Assembly (NCBI RefSeq): GCF_008123425.1
Contig: NZ_VSSS01000012.1
Span: 1-64,000 of the forward strand
Reading direction: 5' to 3'
DNA: 64,000 nucleotides
Source of the DNA: Bradyrhizobium rifense
GTDB lineage: Bacteria; Pseudomonadota; Alphaproteobacteria; Rhizobiales; Xanthobacteraceae
Under the pieces are notes generated by a model. It did no database searches. It had not been told where the DNA came from and saw nothing but the letters and a program-made list of their open reading frames with translations. The translations under genes and the position numbers were made by a program. Below are positions 17,596 through 25,918 of this stretch, in pieces. Position 1 is the first letter of the stretch; the number at the start of each line of letters is the position of its first letter.

Positions 17596-18318
17596 ATGGC
17601 AGAAACGGCGCTGATAAACAACATAGAAGCCCCGGCGCGCCCTGCAGGGTGGCGAGGTATCGCCGCCGATTGGTCCTCGGATCAGCGCGCCTTCAAGAAC
17701 GTCTCCTGGGGGAAGGCCATGATGTGGATCTTCCTCCTCAGCGACACCTTCATCTTCAGCTGTTTTCTGCTGTCATACATGACGACGCGAATGACCACGA
17801 CCGTGCCGTGGCCCAACCCGAGCGAGGTCTTCGCCCTCACGATCGGAGACAAGAAAATCCCGCTCATCCTGATCGCTATCATGACCTTCATCCTGATCAG
17901 CAGCAGCGGGACGATGGCGATGGCGGTCAATTTCGGTTACCGCCGTGATCGCGCCAAAACGGCAGCCTTGATGCTGGCAACAGCGGCATTCGGCGCAACC
18001 TTCGTCGGGATGCAGGCGTTCGAATGGACCAAGCTGATCAGGGAGGGCGTGCGGCCCTGGGGCAATCCGTGGGGTGCGGAGCAGTTTGGATCGAGCTTTT
18101 TCATGATCACCGGCTTCCACGGCACCCACGTAACGATCGGCGTGATCTTCCTGATCGCCATTGCGCGAAAGGTTTGGCGCGGGGACTTCGATGTCGGAAG
18201 GCGTGGCTTTTTCACGAGCCGGAAGGGGCATTACGAGATCGTCGAAATCACCGGCCTGTACTGGCACTTCGTTGATCTCGTGTGGGTGTTCATCTTTGCG
18301 CTCTTTTATCTCTGGTGA
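17596..18318 (+). CDS. Cytochrome c oxidase subunit III (second copy)
   Basis: 240 residues, with a soluble N-terminus of about 35 residues and then membrane helices. It carries the family segments QAFEWTKLI, SSFFMITGFHGTHVTIGV and GLYWHFVDLVWVFIFALFYLW, closer to the standard subunit III than the preceding gene. It starts 15 bases after the first copy with a GGGAGG site. It corresponds by position to CoxP of the alternative oxidase of Bradyrhizobium. Having both proteins intact argues that the complex carries two different subunit-III-like components. Confidence 0.9.
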   Translation: MAETALINNIEAPARPAGWRGIAADWSSDQRAFKNVSWGKAMMWIFLLSDTFIFSCFLLSYMTTRMTTTVPWPNPSEVFALTIGDKKIPLILIAIMTFILISSSGTMAMAVNFGYRRDRAKTAALMLATAAFGATFVGMQAFEWTKLIREGVRPWGNPWGAEQFGSSFFMITGFHGTHVTIGVIFLIAIARKVWRGDFDVGRRGFFTSRKGHYEIVEITGLYWHFVDLVWVFIFALFYLW

Positions 18319-18327
18319 GGTCGCAGC

Positions 18328-18729
18328 ATGACAAACGTCGCGGTACATCTGGAAGCGCAGCAACCCTCGCTGCAAGCTGACGTGCATGACGCACTCGCAT
18401 CAGGAACCACGCACACAAAGGGCCAGCAGCACCCGATCAAGCTTTATCTCGTGGTCTGGGGATGGCTGTTCGTGCTCAGCACCTGCTCCTATCTCGTCGA
18501 CTATTTTGGCCTCCATGGCCATCTCCGATGGTCGCTGATCCTGCTGTTCATGGTGTTGAAGGCTGGCCTGATCGTTGCGGTCTTCATGCACATGGCCTGG
18601 GAGCGGCTGGCTTTGGCCTATGCGATCCTGCTGCCGCCGGTGCTGGTGTTGGTATTCGTGGCGATCATGGCGTTCGAAGCCGACTACACGCATCTGCTCC
18701 GGGTCTTGTTTTTCGCCCCAACGGCCTAG
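18328..18729 (+). CDS. Cytochrome c oxidase subunit IV family protein
   Basis: A 133-residue membrane protein with three hydrophobic helices (about 42-62, 68-90, 95-118) after a polar N-terminal segment, the form of prokaryotic subunit IV (COX4_pro/CyoD-like). The segment ILLFMVLKAGLIVAVFMHMAWE is typical. It begins nine bases after subunit III and ends the oxidase proper. It probably assists assembly or stability. No haem a synthase, CuB chaperone or cytochrome c gene is present in this cluster, so assembly factors must come from elsewhere. Confidence 0.85.
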   Translation: MTNVAVHLEAQQPSLQADVHDALASGTTHTKGQQHPIKLYLVVWGWLFVLSTCSYLVDYFGLHGHLRWSLILLFMVLKAGLIVAVFMHMAWERLALAYAILLPPVLVLVFVAIMAFEADYTHLLRVLFFAPTA

Positions 18730-18762
18730 CTACCATTGCTTCGTACCAGGAGGAGGACGGCC

Positions 18763-19056
18763 ATGACCACCTACGTCATGCTTGCGAATTGGACCGAGCA
18801 GGGCATCCTGAAGGCGAAGGACTCGCCACGCCGTCTGGACGCTGCGAAGAAAGCTCTCAAGGAGATGGACGGCGAGTTCAAATCTTTCTACCTGACCATG
18901 GGCGACTATGACATGGTCGCCATCTACGAAGCTCCGGACGATGCGGTGGCAGCACGTTTCAACCTGCAACTGGGCATGCTTGGAAACATCAGGACGCGCA
19001 CGCTGAAGGCGTTTCCCGAAGCCGCCTATCGGGAAATCATCAACTCGCTGGGCTAG
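18763..19056 (+). CDS. GYD domain protein
   Basis: This 97-residue protein begins TTYVMLANWTEQGILKAKDSPRRLDAAKK and contains the defining MGDYDMVAIYEAPDD, the GYD domain, a ferredoxin-like alpha/beta fold of unknown function. A very strong AGGAGGAGG site precedes the ATG. It follows the cox genes by 33 bases on the same strand and may be cotranscribed. The function is unknown; the fold suggests small-molecule binding or oligomer formation. Confidence 0.85.
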   Translation: MTTYVMLANWTEQGILKAKDSPRRLDAAKKALKEMDGEFKSFYLTMGDYDMVAIYEAPDDAVAARFNLQLGMLGNIRTRTLKAFPEAAYREIINSLG

Positions 19057-19160
19057 AGCGTTTTCCAGCGAAGTGGATACCGGTTCGCGTCAAGAGAACG
19101 CGTCAAAGCAGAAATCTAGAGCTTCCGTTCCGATTCTATCGGAATGGAAATGGCTCTCGT
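19054..19160. repeat. Dispersed repeat with CTAGAGCGTTTTC edge
   Basis: Directly at the GYD stop begins CTAGAGCGTTTTCCAGCGAAGTGG, continuing with GGTTCGCGTCAAGAGAACGCG and a second AATCTAGAGC. A short GTTCCGATTCTATCGGAAT hairpin follows. This resembles a well-known non-coding repeat of Bradyrhizobium chromosomes. The right boundary is approximate. Confidence 0.55.
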
Positions 19161-19225
19161 CGGCTCGGGGACTGCGCCGGCCGGAAGAAGTTCGCAAGGA
19201 CGGCGTAAGGCGTCGAGGTTTGTGG

Positions 19226-19444
19226 ATGCAATTTACCGTTGGGCTCAAGCTAAAAGGAAAAGCTGACCATGTCGTCTTGGACGCACAGGACGCGCTCGCC
19301 GCCGCGCTGAAGGTGAAGGCAGAGTTTCCGGAAGCCGTCATCATGTACGTACGCCCACAAAACCGGCGTGGCGACATACGTCATCCGTCACAAGCGTTCG
19401 CCGAAGACGTTGTTCGAGGAGAGAGGCCGGTGGAACCGGGATAG
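19226..19444 (+). CDS. Small hypothetical protein
   Basis: A 72-residue frame starting MQFTVGLKLKGKADHVVLDAQDALAAALKVKAE. The regular alternation of beta-like and helical segments (LDAQDALAAALKVKAEFPEAVIMYVR) looks like a real small protein rather than a shadow, and nothing is coded on the other strand. The ribosome site is weak (GAGG about twelve bases upstream) and the frame remains open upstream into the repeat. The function is unknown and no relatives were recognised with confidence. Confidence 0.45.
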   Translation: MQFTVGLKLKGKADHVVLDAQDALAAALKVKAEFPEAVIMYVRPQNRRGDIRHPSQAFAEDVVRGERPVEPG

Positions 19445-19620
19445 CGACATAAAAGACAGGCCGGGAATCGTCCTCGGCCCCTGATGGATCGAACCAAGAG
19501 CGGAGCTTTATCGATCGCTTGGTGGTGCGTGACCCGGCTAGATCTGAACCATCAGCGAGTGTCGGTATCGGTGGTTGCGCCTCCCCGCAACCAAATTCGG
19601 ACTTCACCGGTTCCGATACG

Positions 19621-19657
19621 AAAATGGCCCGCATCGCGCGGGCCATTTTTGTTTTGG
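19621..19657 (+). terminator. Terminator hairpin of the GGCCCGC family (copy 1)
   Basis: AATGGCCCGC pairs with GCGGGCCATT across a five-base loop, followed by TTTTGTTTT. The run GGTTCCGATACGAAA in front is shared with the copy at 27634. It lies between the small hypothetical gene and the convergent DJ-1-like gene, and its T-tract serves the plus strand. Confidence 0.85.
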
Positions 19658-19682
19658 GATAAGGGCGTCGACGCCTTCGGTC

Positions 19683-20378
19683 TTACGTCGCTGCCTGCTG
19701 CGGGTAGAAGATCGGCGCCTGCGGATCACGGTGCCAGTCATATTCTGCGGCCGTGGCGGCATTCTCGGCGACTGCTCGGCCGGCAAGCCGTGAGACGAGA
19801 TAGAAGCCCATGTCGGTCCCGGCAGACACGCCCGCGCTGGTGACATATTTTCCGGCGTCGACCCAGCGCGACACGCTGTCCCACAGCACCTTGGGACCGT
19901 ACCCCGCCACCCAGCTGAAGGCGGAATGGTTGGTCGCGGCAGGCCGGCCATCGAGAAGCCCGGCGCGTGCCAGGACCGCGGCACCTGTGCAGACCGACGT
20001 CATGGTGGAGATCCTGGCATCCATCTCATGGACCCACGCCAGCAGCGCCTTGACCTCTTTCGGATGCTTCTTTTCATCGAGCAGCGGCCGCGTGCCTTCG
20101 CCGCCCGGTATCATCAGCAGATCGAGCGGCTCCTTGAGCGCGCGCGCAAAATCCCAGTCGGGCGCGACCGAAGGTCCGTTGCTGCTCTTGACGTTTTTGC
20201 CATCGCGGCTGATCAGCTTGATCTCGAAGGGATAGGCGGGTGGCGCGTCATAGGACGTGCCGAGGAAGCGCGAAATCGAGAACGCCTCGACGAATCCCCA
20301 GACATCGATCGGCTCGAATCCGTCGAACACGACGATTCCGATCCGCTGAGTGCGGGGGAAGACCTTGTTGCCTGCCAT
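19683..20378 (-). CDS. DJ-1/PfpI family protein
   Basis: A 231-residue class I glutamine amidotransferase-like protein. The nucleophile is C130 in TSVCTGAAVLARAGLLDGRPATNH, with an acidic residue D25 in FEPIDVWG. This arrangement resembles isonitrile hydratase and AraC-type DJ-1 domains, but no C-terminal helix-turn-helix follows. The start has AGGAGAA and lies two bases from the stop of the LodB-like gene, so it is the last gene of the tyrosinase/LodA/LodB operon. Its role there could be removal of reactive carbonyls or nitriles, or repair; this is inference. Confidence 0.85.
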   Translation of the reverse strand: MAGNKVFPRTQRIGIVVFDGFEPIDVWGFVEAFSISRFLGTSYDAPPAYPFEIKLISRDGKNVKSSNGPSVAPDWDFARALKEPLDLLMIPGGEGTRPLLDEKKHPKEVKALLAWVHEMDARISTMTSVCTGAAVLARAGLLDGRPAATNHSAFSWVAGYGPKVLWDSVSRWVDAGKYVTSAGVSAGTDMGFYLVSRLAGRAVAENAATAAEYDWHRDPQAPIFYPQQAAT

Positions 20379-20379
20379 C

Positions 20380-21519
20380 CTACGGTTCTCCTGCTGAATG
20401 CATGGCCGGTTCGCGATCGAACGGCTCGGCCGCGTGCCGGCGCTGCCAGAATGCCGATCCGCTCCAGCGCCGCTCCATGCGATAGACGGCGCGCCTGTCT
20501 CGCCGATAGCGACGGTACTCGGCTTCGATCAGCCGGCGGTATTTCGCGCCGGCGCCTTCGACGCCGCGGATCGCATCGAGCAGGACGAACGCGCCGAGCT
20601 TGCCGGTGCGCAACGCTTTCATGATGCCGGCCGATGACAGTGGATCCCAGCTCGAGACCGCGTCTCCCACCGCAACCCAGCTCCGGCCGCAGGGTTGATC
20701 GAGGCAATGCGAGCGTGCGGGCCAGGTGAACACGCGCTCCGCGGTCTCCGCCATGTCAGCGCGTGCCGCCGTCAGTGGTGCCGCGCGCAATTGTGCGAGC
20801 CAGGGTCCAAGCCGGGCGCTGGAATTGTGATGGACGATGTCGCTGTCGCTCATCCATGCCAGCACCAGCCGGTTGCCCGGCAGCACGGTCGAGTACCACC
20901 ATCCGTGCTCGCAGGCCTCGACCAGCGTCGCGTGATCCGCGGCGGCATCCTCGCGAAGGTGGACGGCGGCGGCGACGCCGACCAGGCGATCGGCAAAACA
21001 TCTGCGACTGCCCTGGCTCGTCGCAAACCGCGCCGATCGTCCCGTGGCATCCGCGACGAAGCGCGCTTCGACGTCGACGCGCCGCCCTTGGCGGTCGAGC
21101 GAAAGCTGCCATGTTTCGGATTCCGCAACTGCGGACAGGAAGCGCGCGCCGCGCCAGATCTCTACGCCTCCAGCCTCAGCTGCGGCTCGCAAAGTCTCAT
21201 CGAAGCGGACGCGGTCGAGGTGCCAGGCACTGCCGCGCGTCGAAAAGATAAAGTCGTGCGCATGAAGGCGGTCGCTTCCCCACGCGGCCTCGGACCGGAC
21301 GCCCTCGATCAGTCCATCGCGCATGACGTCGTCCCAGCAGCCCAGTCCGTTCAGGAGTTGCGCGGCGCCCGGCGCGAGCGTTTCCCCGATCCGCCAGTCC
21401 GTCGCGATGTCGGCCTCGGCGATCAGGATTTTCAGATCAGGCTCGTTACGCCTCAGCTCAAGCGCCAGCGCCGTTCCGGCAGGGCCTCCCCCGAGGATGG
21501 CCACATCGTAAGACGACAT
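20380..21519 (-). CDS. LodB-type FAD-dependent oxidoreductase
   Basis: This 379-residue flavoprotein of the tryptophan-halogenase/hydroxylase superfamily starts with the FAD motif VAILGGGPAGTALALEL and has the second FAD segment VAVGDAVSSWDPLSSAGIMKAL around residues 280-300. The segment GWWYSTVLPG and a C-terminal FWQRR agree with LodB/GoxB proteins, which are needed to make the cysteine tryptophylquinone cofactor of the LodA partner. It begins 13 bases after the LodA-like gene and is followed by a DJ-1 gene. The likely role is post-translational hydroxylation or oxidation of the LodA tryptophan. No halogenase function is suggested. Confidence 0.85.
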   Translation of the reverse strand: MSSYDVAILGGGPAGTALALELRRNEPDLKILIAEADIATDWRIGETLAPGAAQLLNGLGCWDDVMRDGLIEGVRSEAAWGSDRLHAHDFIFSTRGSAWHLDRVRFDETLRAAAEAGGVEIWRGARFLSAVAESETWQLSLDRQGRRVDVEARFVADATGRSARFATSQGSRRCFADRLVGVAAAVHLREDAAADHATLVEACEHGWWYSTVLPGNRLVLAWMSDSDIVHHNSSARLGPWLAQLRAAPLTAARADMAETAERVFTWPARSHCLDQPCGRSWVAVGDAVSSWDPLSSAGIMKALRTGKLGAFVLLDAIRGVEGAGAKYRRLIEAEYRRYRRDRRAVYRMERRWSGSAFWQRRHAAEPFDREPAMHSAGEP

Positions 21520-21531
21520 GTTTGCGTCGCC

Positions 21532-23547
21532 TTACGATTTGGGTTGATCCGGCGGAGTGGGTGCAAACCCGTATTGTCCGTCGCTCTTGACGATAAAGCG
21601 CAGCGACGCCCACGCCGTGGTCATGGCGAGATCGCCGGCATTGTTCTGAGCCGTCGGCGACCACGGCAGCCCGTTGAAAATGAAGGGGCGATGCACCGGC
21701 CACCAATAGGTCAGTTGATAGGCCTGCGCGACGGGATCACCGACGCTGTCCGGCTCGATGTTGTTCCAGTCGCGATAGGTGATGTCGATCGGCTGGTTGG
21801 TGCATTCGTTGAAATCGGATTGCCACGGCAGCGCGCTGTATTTGGTGATGTCGCCCGGCTCCAACCCGTCCTTGAGGTCGGCTGCGCCTGGTTGCGAGAG
21901 CTCGCCCTGCGACGGCGGCGCCGGCTTGATCCGGTAAGCGGCGGAATAGATCGCGGGATTGCGCATGATCCAGCCCGCCTCTGCGCCCGGACAGAATGCC
22001 CCCCCAAGCGCTGCAGCCAGCGCGCCGCGATCAAGCGCTGCGCCCGGTCCCGGATGCATTGGCCCGGGTGTGATTCCTTCGGTCTTCTCATCGATGAAGA
22101 GCCCGTCGGCCCATTGCTTGAGCAGGAACAGCATGGTGTCGGTCAGGCGCAGGAATTTCGAAGGCGCCGTGTTCGAGAGCGCATTGTCCCCGCACAGAAG
22201 CGGCATCGCGAACAACTTGCCGCTCGGGAGGTCCGGACCAGGTGGCGCCAGCAGTTCGTTTTCCTGCCCGGGTTTGCGCAGCACGCCATAGAGCAGATGG
22301 CGCATGTCACGGCGGCGGCGGCGATCCGCCTCCGGCTCGCCCGGAAATGGCGGTACGGACAGATCGGAGAAATCAAAATTGCCGCCCGGCGCCGTGTTGT
22401 GCGGGTTTCCACCGGTCAGCGCATCGGCGTCCATGAAATTCTGCGCATCGAGTGGGCGCAACAGGATCGGCAGGATGTCGCGGCGGAAATACGGGCGAAA
22501 GTCGGTGTTCCATTTCGCCTGCGCGCGCCAAAGCCGCAAGCCAGCCTCGTCCTGCGGGACCACGGTCGATCCCGTGTACGGCGGAATGCCGTAGAGATAG
22601 GGCACGTAGCCGAATTGTCGAACGGCGATGTCGAACACCAGATCGTCCATGGTAACGACATCGACGGCCTGTGGCACATACCGGGGGTAACCGACGACGA
22701 CCCAGGCCGGATCGATCGCAGCCGGCGCGAGAACGGGCCTGCCCGGCGGTGTGACAGGACGGTCGTCGATTGCGACCACGGTGCCGATGAAGCGCGCATT
22801 GACCGGTCCGTCGGATATGTCGTCGAACCAGCCGTCATTGTTGGCGTATTCCTCGATCTTCGGATTGCCAAACCCCTCGAGCATCGAACCTGAATTGCCG
22901 AAGCCGCCGAGCACCAGAAGCCGGTTCTTGTTCGCCATCTGGGTGCATCGCAGCTCCCCCAGCTCGGAAATCGAGTTCGGCACGAGTTCGGGAGGGAAGC
23001 TGGTCGGCCCGGGATTGTTCTTGTCGAAGACGGCCTGCTGCGTTCCCGTGAAGCTCACGGTTCGCGGTCCGGGGTCGATGATAAGGCGCTGGCGCTCCTC
23101 GTCATTGGTGATGTCGGCGTTGCGAAGCGGATGGTCGGACGTATAGCCGTGCTCGCCATCGGTCTCCGCGAACGCGTACCAGCTCGCCTTTTTGTTGGCG
23201 AGATAAGCCGTCCACTGGATGTCGTCGATCCGCAACGTCAGCAGCTGGCCGTTCCTGCGATTGACGATGTTGACCTGATCGCCGATGGCGGCCTCACGCC
23301 CCTCCGGCGATTTGTCGTCGTAGACGAAGACGCGAAAGCGCGCCGCCTGGCGCAGGATCCGGCCCTTGTCGTCAATGAAATATTTGACGCTCTCTTCTTC
23401 GCCGTTCTTGTCCAGCACGGGGTTGCCGCGATCGTCGCATTTGATCGGCAAATGTCCGCCCGTGTCCGGGGAGATGCAGAACTTGTCCGGCGAGTTGCCG
23501 AGCCGCGCGATGCCGATCGCGGGATGAATGCGAAAAATTGTTGCCAT
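21532..23547 (-). CDS. LodA/GoxA-type CTQ-dependent amino-acid oxidase
   Basis: A 671-residue protein of the lysine-epsilon-oxidase/glycine oxidase family. It begins IFRIHPAIGIARLGNSPDKF, a LodA hallmark, and carries the cofactor residues at the expected places: C519 in FCPGAEAGW and W575 in LPWQSDFNEC. In Marinomonas LodA the cysteine tryptophylquinone joins C516 and W581. It should oxidise an amine or amino acid to the carbonyl, releasing ammonia and hydrogen peroxide. There is no signal peptide; known relatives can be found outside the cell despite this. The gene lies between the tyrosinase (7-base gap) and its LodB partner (12-base gap). The substrate is unknown. Confidence 0.9.
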   Translation of the reverse strand: MATIFRIHPAIGIARLGNSPDKFCISPDTGGHLPIKCDDRGNPVLDKNGEEESVKYFIDDKGRILRQAARFRVFVYDDKSPEGREAAIGDQVNIVNRRNGQLLTLRIDDIQWTAYLANKKASWYAFAETDGEHGYTSDHPLRNADITNDEERQRLIIDPGPRTVSFTGTQQAVFDKNNPGPTSFPPELVPNSISELGELRCTQMANKNRLLVLGGFGNSGSMLEGFGNPKIEEYANNDGWFDDISDGPVNARFIGTVVAIDDRPVTPPGRPVLAPAAIDPAWVVVGYPRYVPQAVDVVTMDDLVFDIAVRQFGYVPYLYGIPPYTGSTVVPQDEAGLRLWRAQAKWNTDFRPYFRRDILPILLRPLDAQNFMDADALTGGNPHNTAPGGNFDFSDLSVPPFPGEPEADRRRRRDMRHLLYGVLRKPGQENELLAPPGPDLPSGKLFAMPLLCGDNALSNTAPSKFLRLTDTMLFLLKQWADGLFIDEKTEGITPGPMHPGPGAALDRGALAAALGGAFCPGAEAGWIMRNPAIYSAAYRIKPAPPSQGELSQPGAADLKDGLEPGDITKYSALPWQSDFNECTNQPIDITYRDWNNIEPDSVGDPVAQAYQLTYWWPVHRPFIFNGLPWSPTAQNNAGDLAMTTAWASLRFIVKSDGQYGFAPTPPDQPKS

Positions 23548-23554
23548 GACGGAC

Positions 23555-25570
23555 CTATTGTCTCGTTATCGAGAACCGATCGAAGAAGTTGAGTGAAACG
23601 CCGTCGATCTTCAGTGCGTCCGCCGCCGGTGTTCCGTCGGTGTTGAGGACGACGAGGTTGACACTGAACGAGGTCGCGCCCTGCGCCCTGAGCCGCTTCA
23701 CCGCCTCAGTGGCATCGATCCTGAAATTGCCCGGTGTCTTGTGCGGACGCGGCCGCAGATCGAAGCGCGCGGTCCGCGGTTCCGGGACGTCGCAATGGCC
23801 GGGGCCTCCGACGCAGACACCGGTGAACATGCTGACCAGCCCGACATAGTTGGGATTGCCGCGCGTCGGTGTCTCGACGGTCGCGCCCGGAGTGTTGAGA
23901 AAGGCGCGGATGTGAAAACCGGGGCGCGTGACGTATTGAACCGCGTGCAGGCGGATCTCCGCGTGGCTGTGGTCGGCAACCACCTTGGGATGGACGGGAG
24001 CCGCGGCGGACTGGAAGCGCTGGATCGGCACGGCGCTGTTGGTCACGAACATGTTCGCCGCCATCATGTATTCGTATCCGAGCCGCGAAATGCTGGCGGT
24101 ATCGGCCACGGTGAAATTCCACGGCGGCAGGACGTCGCCGGGATCGTCGGGGCCGCCGCTGGGGTTGCGACGCTGCCATTCCGCCCACAGCCGGTCGCAA
24201 TTGCTGTGATGGCCCCAGAAGATCGGATCGAACGCGGTGGTGCCGGGATCCTGCATGTCGCCAAACGGCTGTTCGCCCTTCACGGTGTCGGAGAACGGGT
24301 TCTTGCCGCCCGAGAAATTGTGAATCAGATTGTGGACGGTCTCGAGCGCGCCGAAGAACTGGTTGCCGCGGCTGCCGCTGGCGAAATCGAAAAAGCTTTC
24401 GATGTTGAGAATGCGCTCGACGTCGTCGGGCGTCGGGTAGGCTTCAAAGATCAGGTCCGCATTGCCGCCGGGCCATCGCTTCCAGTCCCAGAGCGGATTG
24501 ATGTCGGCGAGGACCGACTTGATCGCCGCGTCACTCTCCGGGGCCGCGCCATAGCTGATATGGGCGGCGGCGAACAGCCGCGCGCCGGAATTGAAGTTTT
24601 TTCCGATGGTGCCGCGCAGACCGGCGAGCACTTCAGCCGACACCTTGCCGCCGTCGGTCAGCTTGCGCAGCCCGTCCTCGTCGATCCAGCACCGGTAGGC
24701 GAGGGGCACGCAGCCGTTGTCGTTTGCGACCTTGCCCATGTCCGCGAGCGACGCCTTGACGTTCTCGCTGTCGGCCGCCCAATCCCAGTAGGGCAGTGTC
24801 ACGGTCGGATCGATGTCCTGGAGCTGCTTTTCGAAGCCGTACAGATAGGCCCGGTGCCAGGTCAGAAACTGCTCCCAGCCGTGCTGGCATTGGTTGGCGT
24901 GGATGCGGGCCCAATAGGCGAAGCTGCGCTCGTCCTGCGGATAGGCATCGAGGGACTTCATTTGCGCGATCGCGGCACGCAAGCGGCGCAACTCCTCGTC
25001 GGACAGATAGGTCACGTTCTTGCGCGCGCGCACGCCGCCGGAATCCTCCGCGAGCTGGTTGGTCGGCCCCGTGAACAAGGCGTGCGGCGCGTCCCCCGTC
25101 ACCAGAGCGCGCGTGAGGGCGCTGGCCTGTGCAGCGCCGACATGGTGCTTGTCCTCTTCCGATCCCGGACAGCCGTCGGTGATCCACTGCGCGATGAACG
25201 CAATGTCGGCTTCGCCGACGCGTTTGCCGCCCCAGGGAAGCGGCGGAAACTGCGTGCCGTCGAACGGATATTGGCCACGCAGGCCCTTGATGAGCCCCGC
25301 GTCGTCGCCATTGCCGGGCGAGGCTGCGGCTGAGTGCTCGTCGCAGCCACCATGACAGCAAGATGATGGCTTGGCTGCCGGCAAGTGACCGTCCCCGCCG
25401 CGCATCATCGGGACGCCATAGAGCTCGAAAGCTCTCAGTTCCGGCAGCGGCAAATTCCAGAAGCGCGGGTGCGACATGTAGCTTGCCGTCGAAGCGCTGG
25501 CAGCGGCTTCCATGATGGCCCGAAACCGGTCGTAGCGCGAGGGCGGCGTGGCTTCGCTCAAATCCGGCAT
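23555..25570 (-). CDS. Tyrosinase-family type-3 copper oxidase
   Basis: 671 residues. The CuA site is H224, H230 and H239 (IHANQCQH...LTWHRAYLYGFE). The CuB site is H413, H417 and one of H454/H455 (TVHNLIH...DPIFWGHHSNCDRLW). C228 stands two before H230, the Cys-x-His spacing that forms a thioether in fungal tyrosinases. An N-terminal extension of about 180 residues holds SCCHGGCDEH and PPLPWGGKRVGEADIAFIAQWI, not part of the copper core. The C-terminal 170 residues look like a beta domain as in plant polyphenol oxidases. No signal peptide is seen. The start has AGGAGAA. It is the first long gene of the operon with LodA and LodB, and should oxidise phenols to quinones. Confidence 0.88.
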   Translation of the reverse strand: MPDLSEATPPSRYDRFRAIMEAAASASTASYMSHPRFWNLPLPELRAFELYGVPMMRGGDGHLPAAKPSSCCHGGCDEHSAAASPGNGDDAGLIKGLRGQYPFDGTQFPPLPWGGKRVGEADIAFIAQWITDGCPGSEEDKHHVGAAQASALTRALVTGDAPHALFTGPTNQLAEDSGGVRARKNVTYLSDEELRRLRAAIAQMKSLDAYPQDERSFAYWARIHANQCQHGWEQFLTWHRAYLYGFEKQLQDIDPTVTLPYWDWAADSENVKASLADMGKVANDNGCVPLAYRCWIDEDGLRKLTDGGKVSAEVLAGLRGTIGKNFNSGARLFAAAHISYGAAPESDAAIKSVLADINPLWDWKRWPGGNADLIFEAYPTPDDVERILNIESFFDFASGSRGNQFFGALETVHNLIHNFSGGKNPFSDTVKGEQPFGDMQDPGTTAFDPIFWGHHSNCDRLWAEWQRRNPSGGPDDPGDVLPPWNFTVADTASISRLGYEYMMAANMFVTNSAVPIQRFQSAAAPVHPKVVADHSHAEIRLHAVQYVTRPGFHIRAFLNTPGATVETPTRGNPNYVGLVSMFTGVCVGGPGHCDVPEPRTARFDLRPRPHKTPGNFRIDATEAVKRLRAQGATSFSVNLVVLNTDGTPAADALKIDGVSLNFFDRFSITRQ

Positions 25571-25656
25571 GCCTTGTTCTCCTGGCGAGACGTCGCGGCC
25601 GCTTGCTTCTCGCGCACGACACGCAGCGCCGTCTCAATTGCACGCACTCATCGCAT

Positions 25657-25755
25657 TCAGGTCAGCGAAGTGTCGGAGGTGAATTCCAGCTCGACCTGGA
25701 AGGCAACGAGATCCACCAAATATCTGTGACCGACAGCCGGGAAAGCGCGCGTCAA
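25657..25755 (-). CDS. Possible 32-residue leader peptide or gene remnant
   Basis: A TTG at 25755 is preceded by AGGAGGTG four bases away, one of the best ribosome sites in the window. It opens a frame of 32 codons reading MTRAFPAVGHRYLVDLV... and ending ...TSDTSLT before TGA. The amphipathic strand-like text looks protein-like. It lies 86 bases upstream of the tyrosinase start on the same strand, so it may be a leader peptide of the operon or the surviving 5' end of a longer lost gene. No family is assigned. Confidence 0.35.
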   Translation of the reverse strand: MTRAFPAVGHRYLVDLVAFQVELEFTSDTSLT

Positions 25756-25918
25756 GGGCACCTCCTGTTGTCGAATTGATTCAATAACACTCCAGGCTGA
25801 CGAACACCGAACGCGTTCACGCCTTGGTCATTGCTTTTTCAAATATGCAATTTAAGGTAGCGCGTATTCCGCCTGCAGTCAACGAACACCTGGCGGTGCG
25901 CCGAGGAAGGACACTGCG
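25756..25918. promoter_or_regulatory. Divergent promoter region, tyrosinase operon and cytochrome gene
   Basis: This AT-richer stretch between the leader frame and the secreted cytochrome gene contains GAATTGATTC and TTCAAATATGCAATTTAAGG. It should hold both promoters, but no -35/-10 pair or known operator is certain. The shared region would allow coordinate control of the tyrosinase/LodA operon and the cytochrome. Confidence 0.35.

Noticed and set aside
20380..21519. Flavin-dependent halogenase
   Set aside because: The FAD segments fit the halogenase superfamily, but the protein is short and its neighbour is LodA-like. GWWYSTVLPG and FWQRR favour a LodB-type maturation enzyme.
20695..22893. 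Long open frame of 732 codons on the plus strand
   Set aside because: It is antisense to the LodB- and LodA-like genes, whose cofactor and FAD motifs are certain. Its translation is rich in Arg, Gly and His with no domain, as expected from the high-GC antisense frame.
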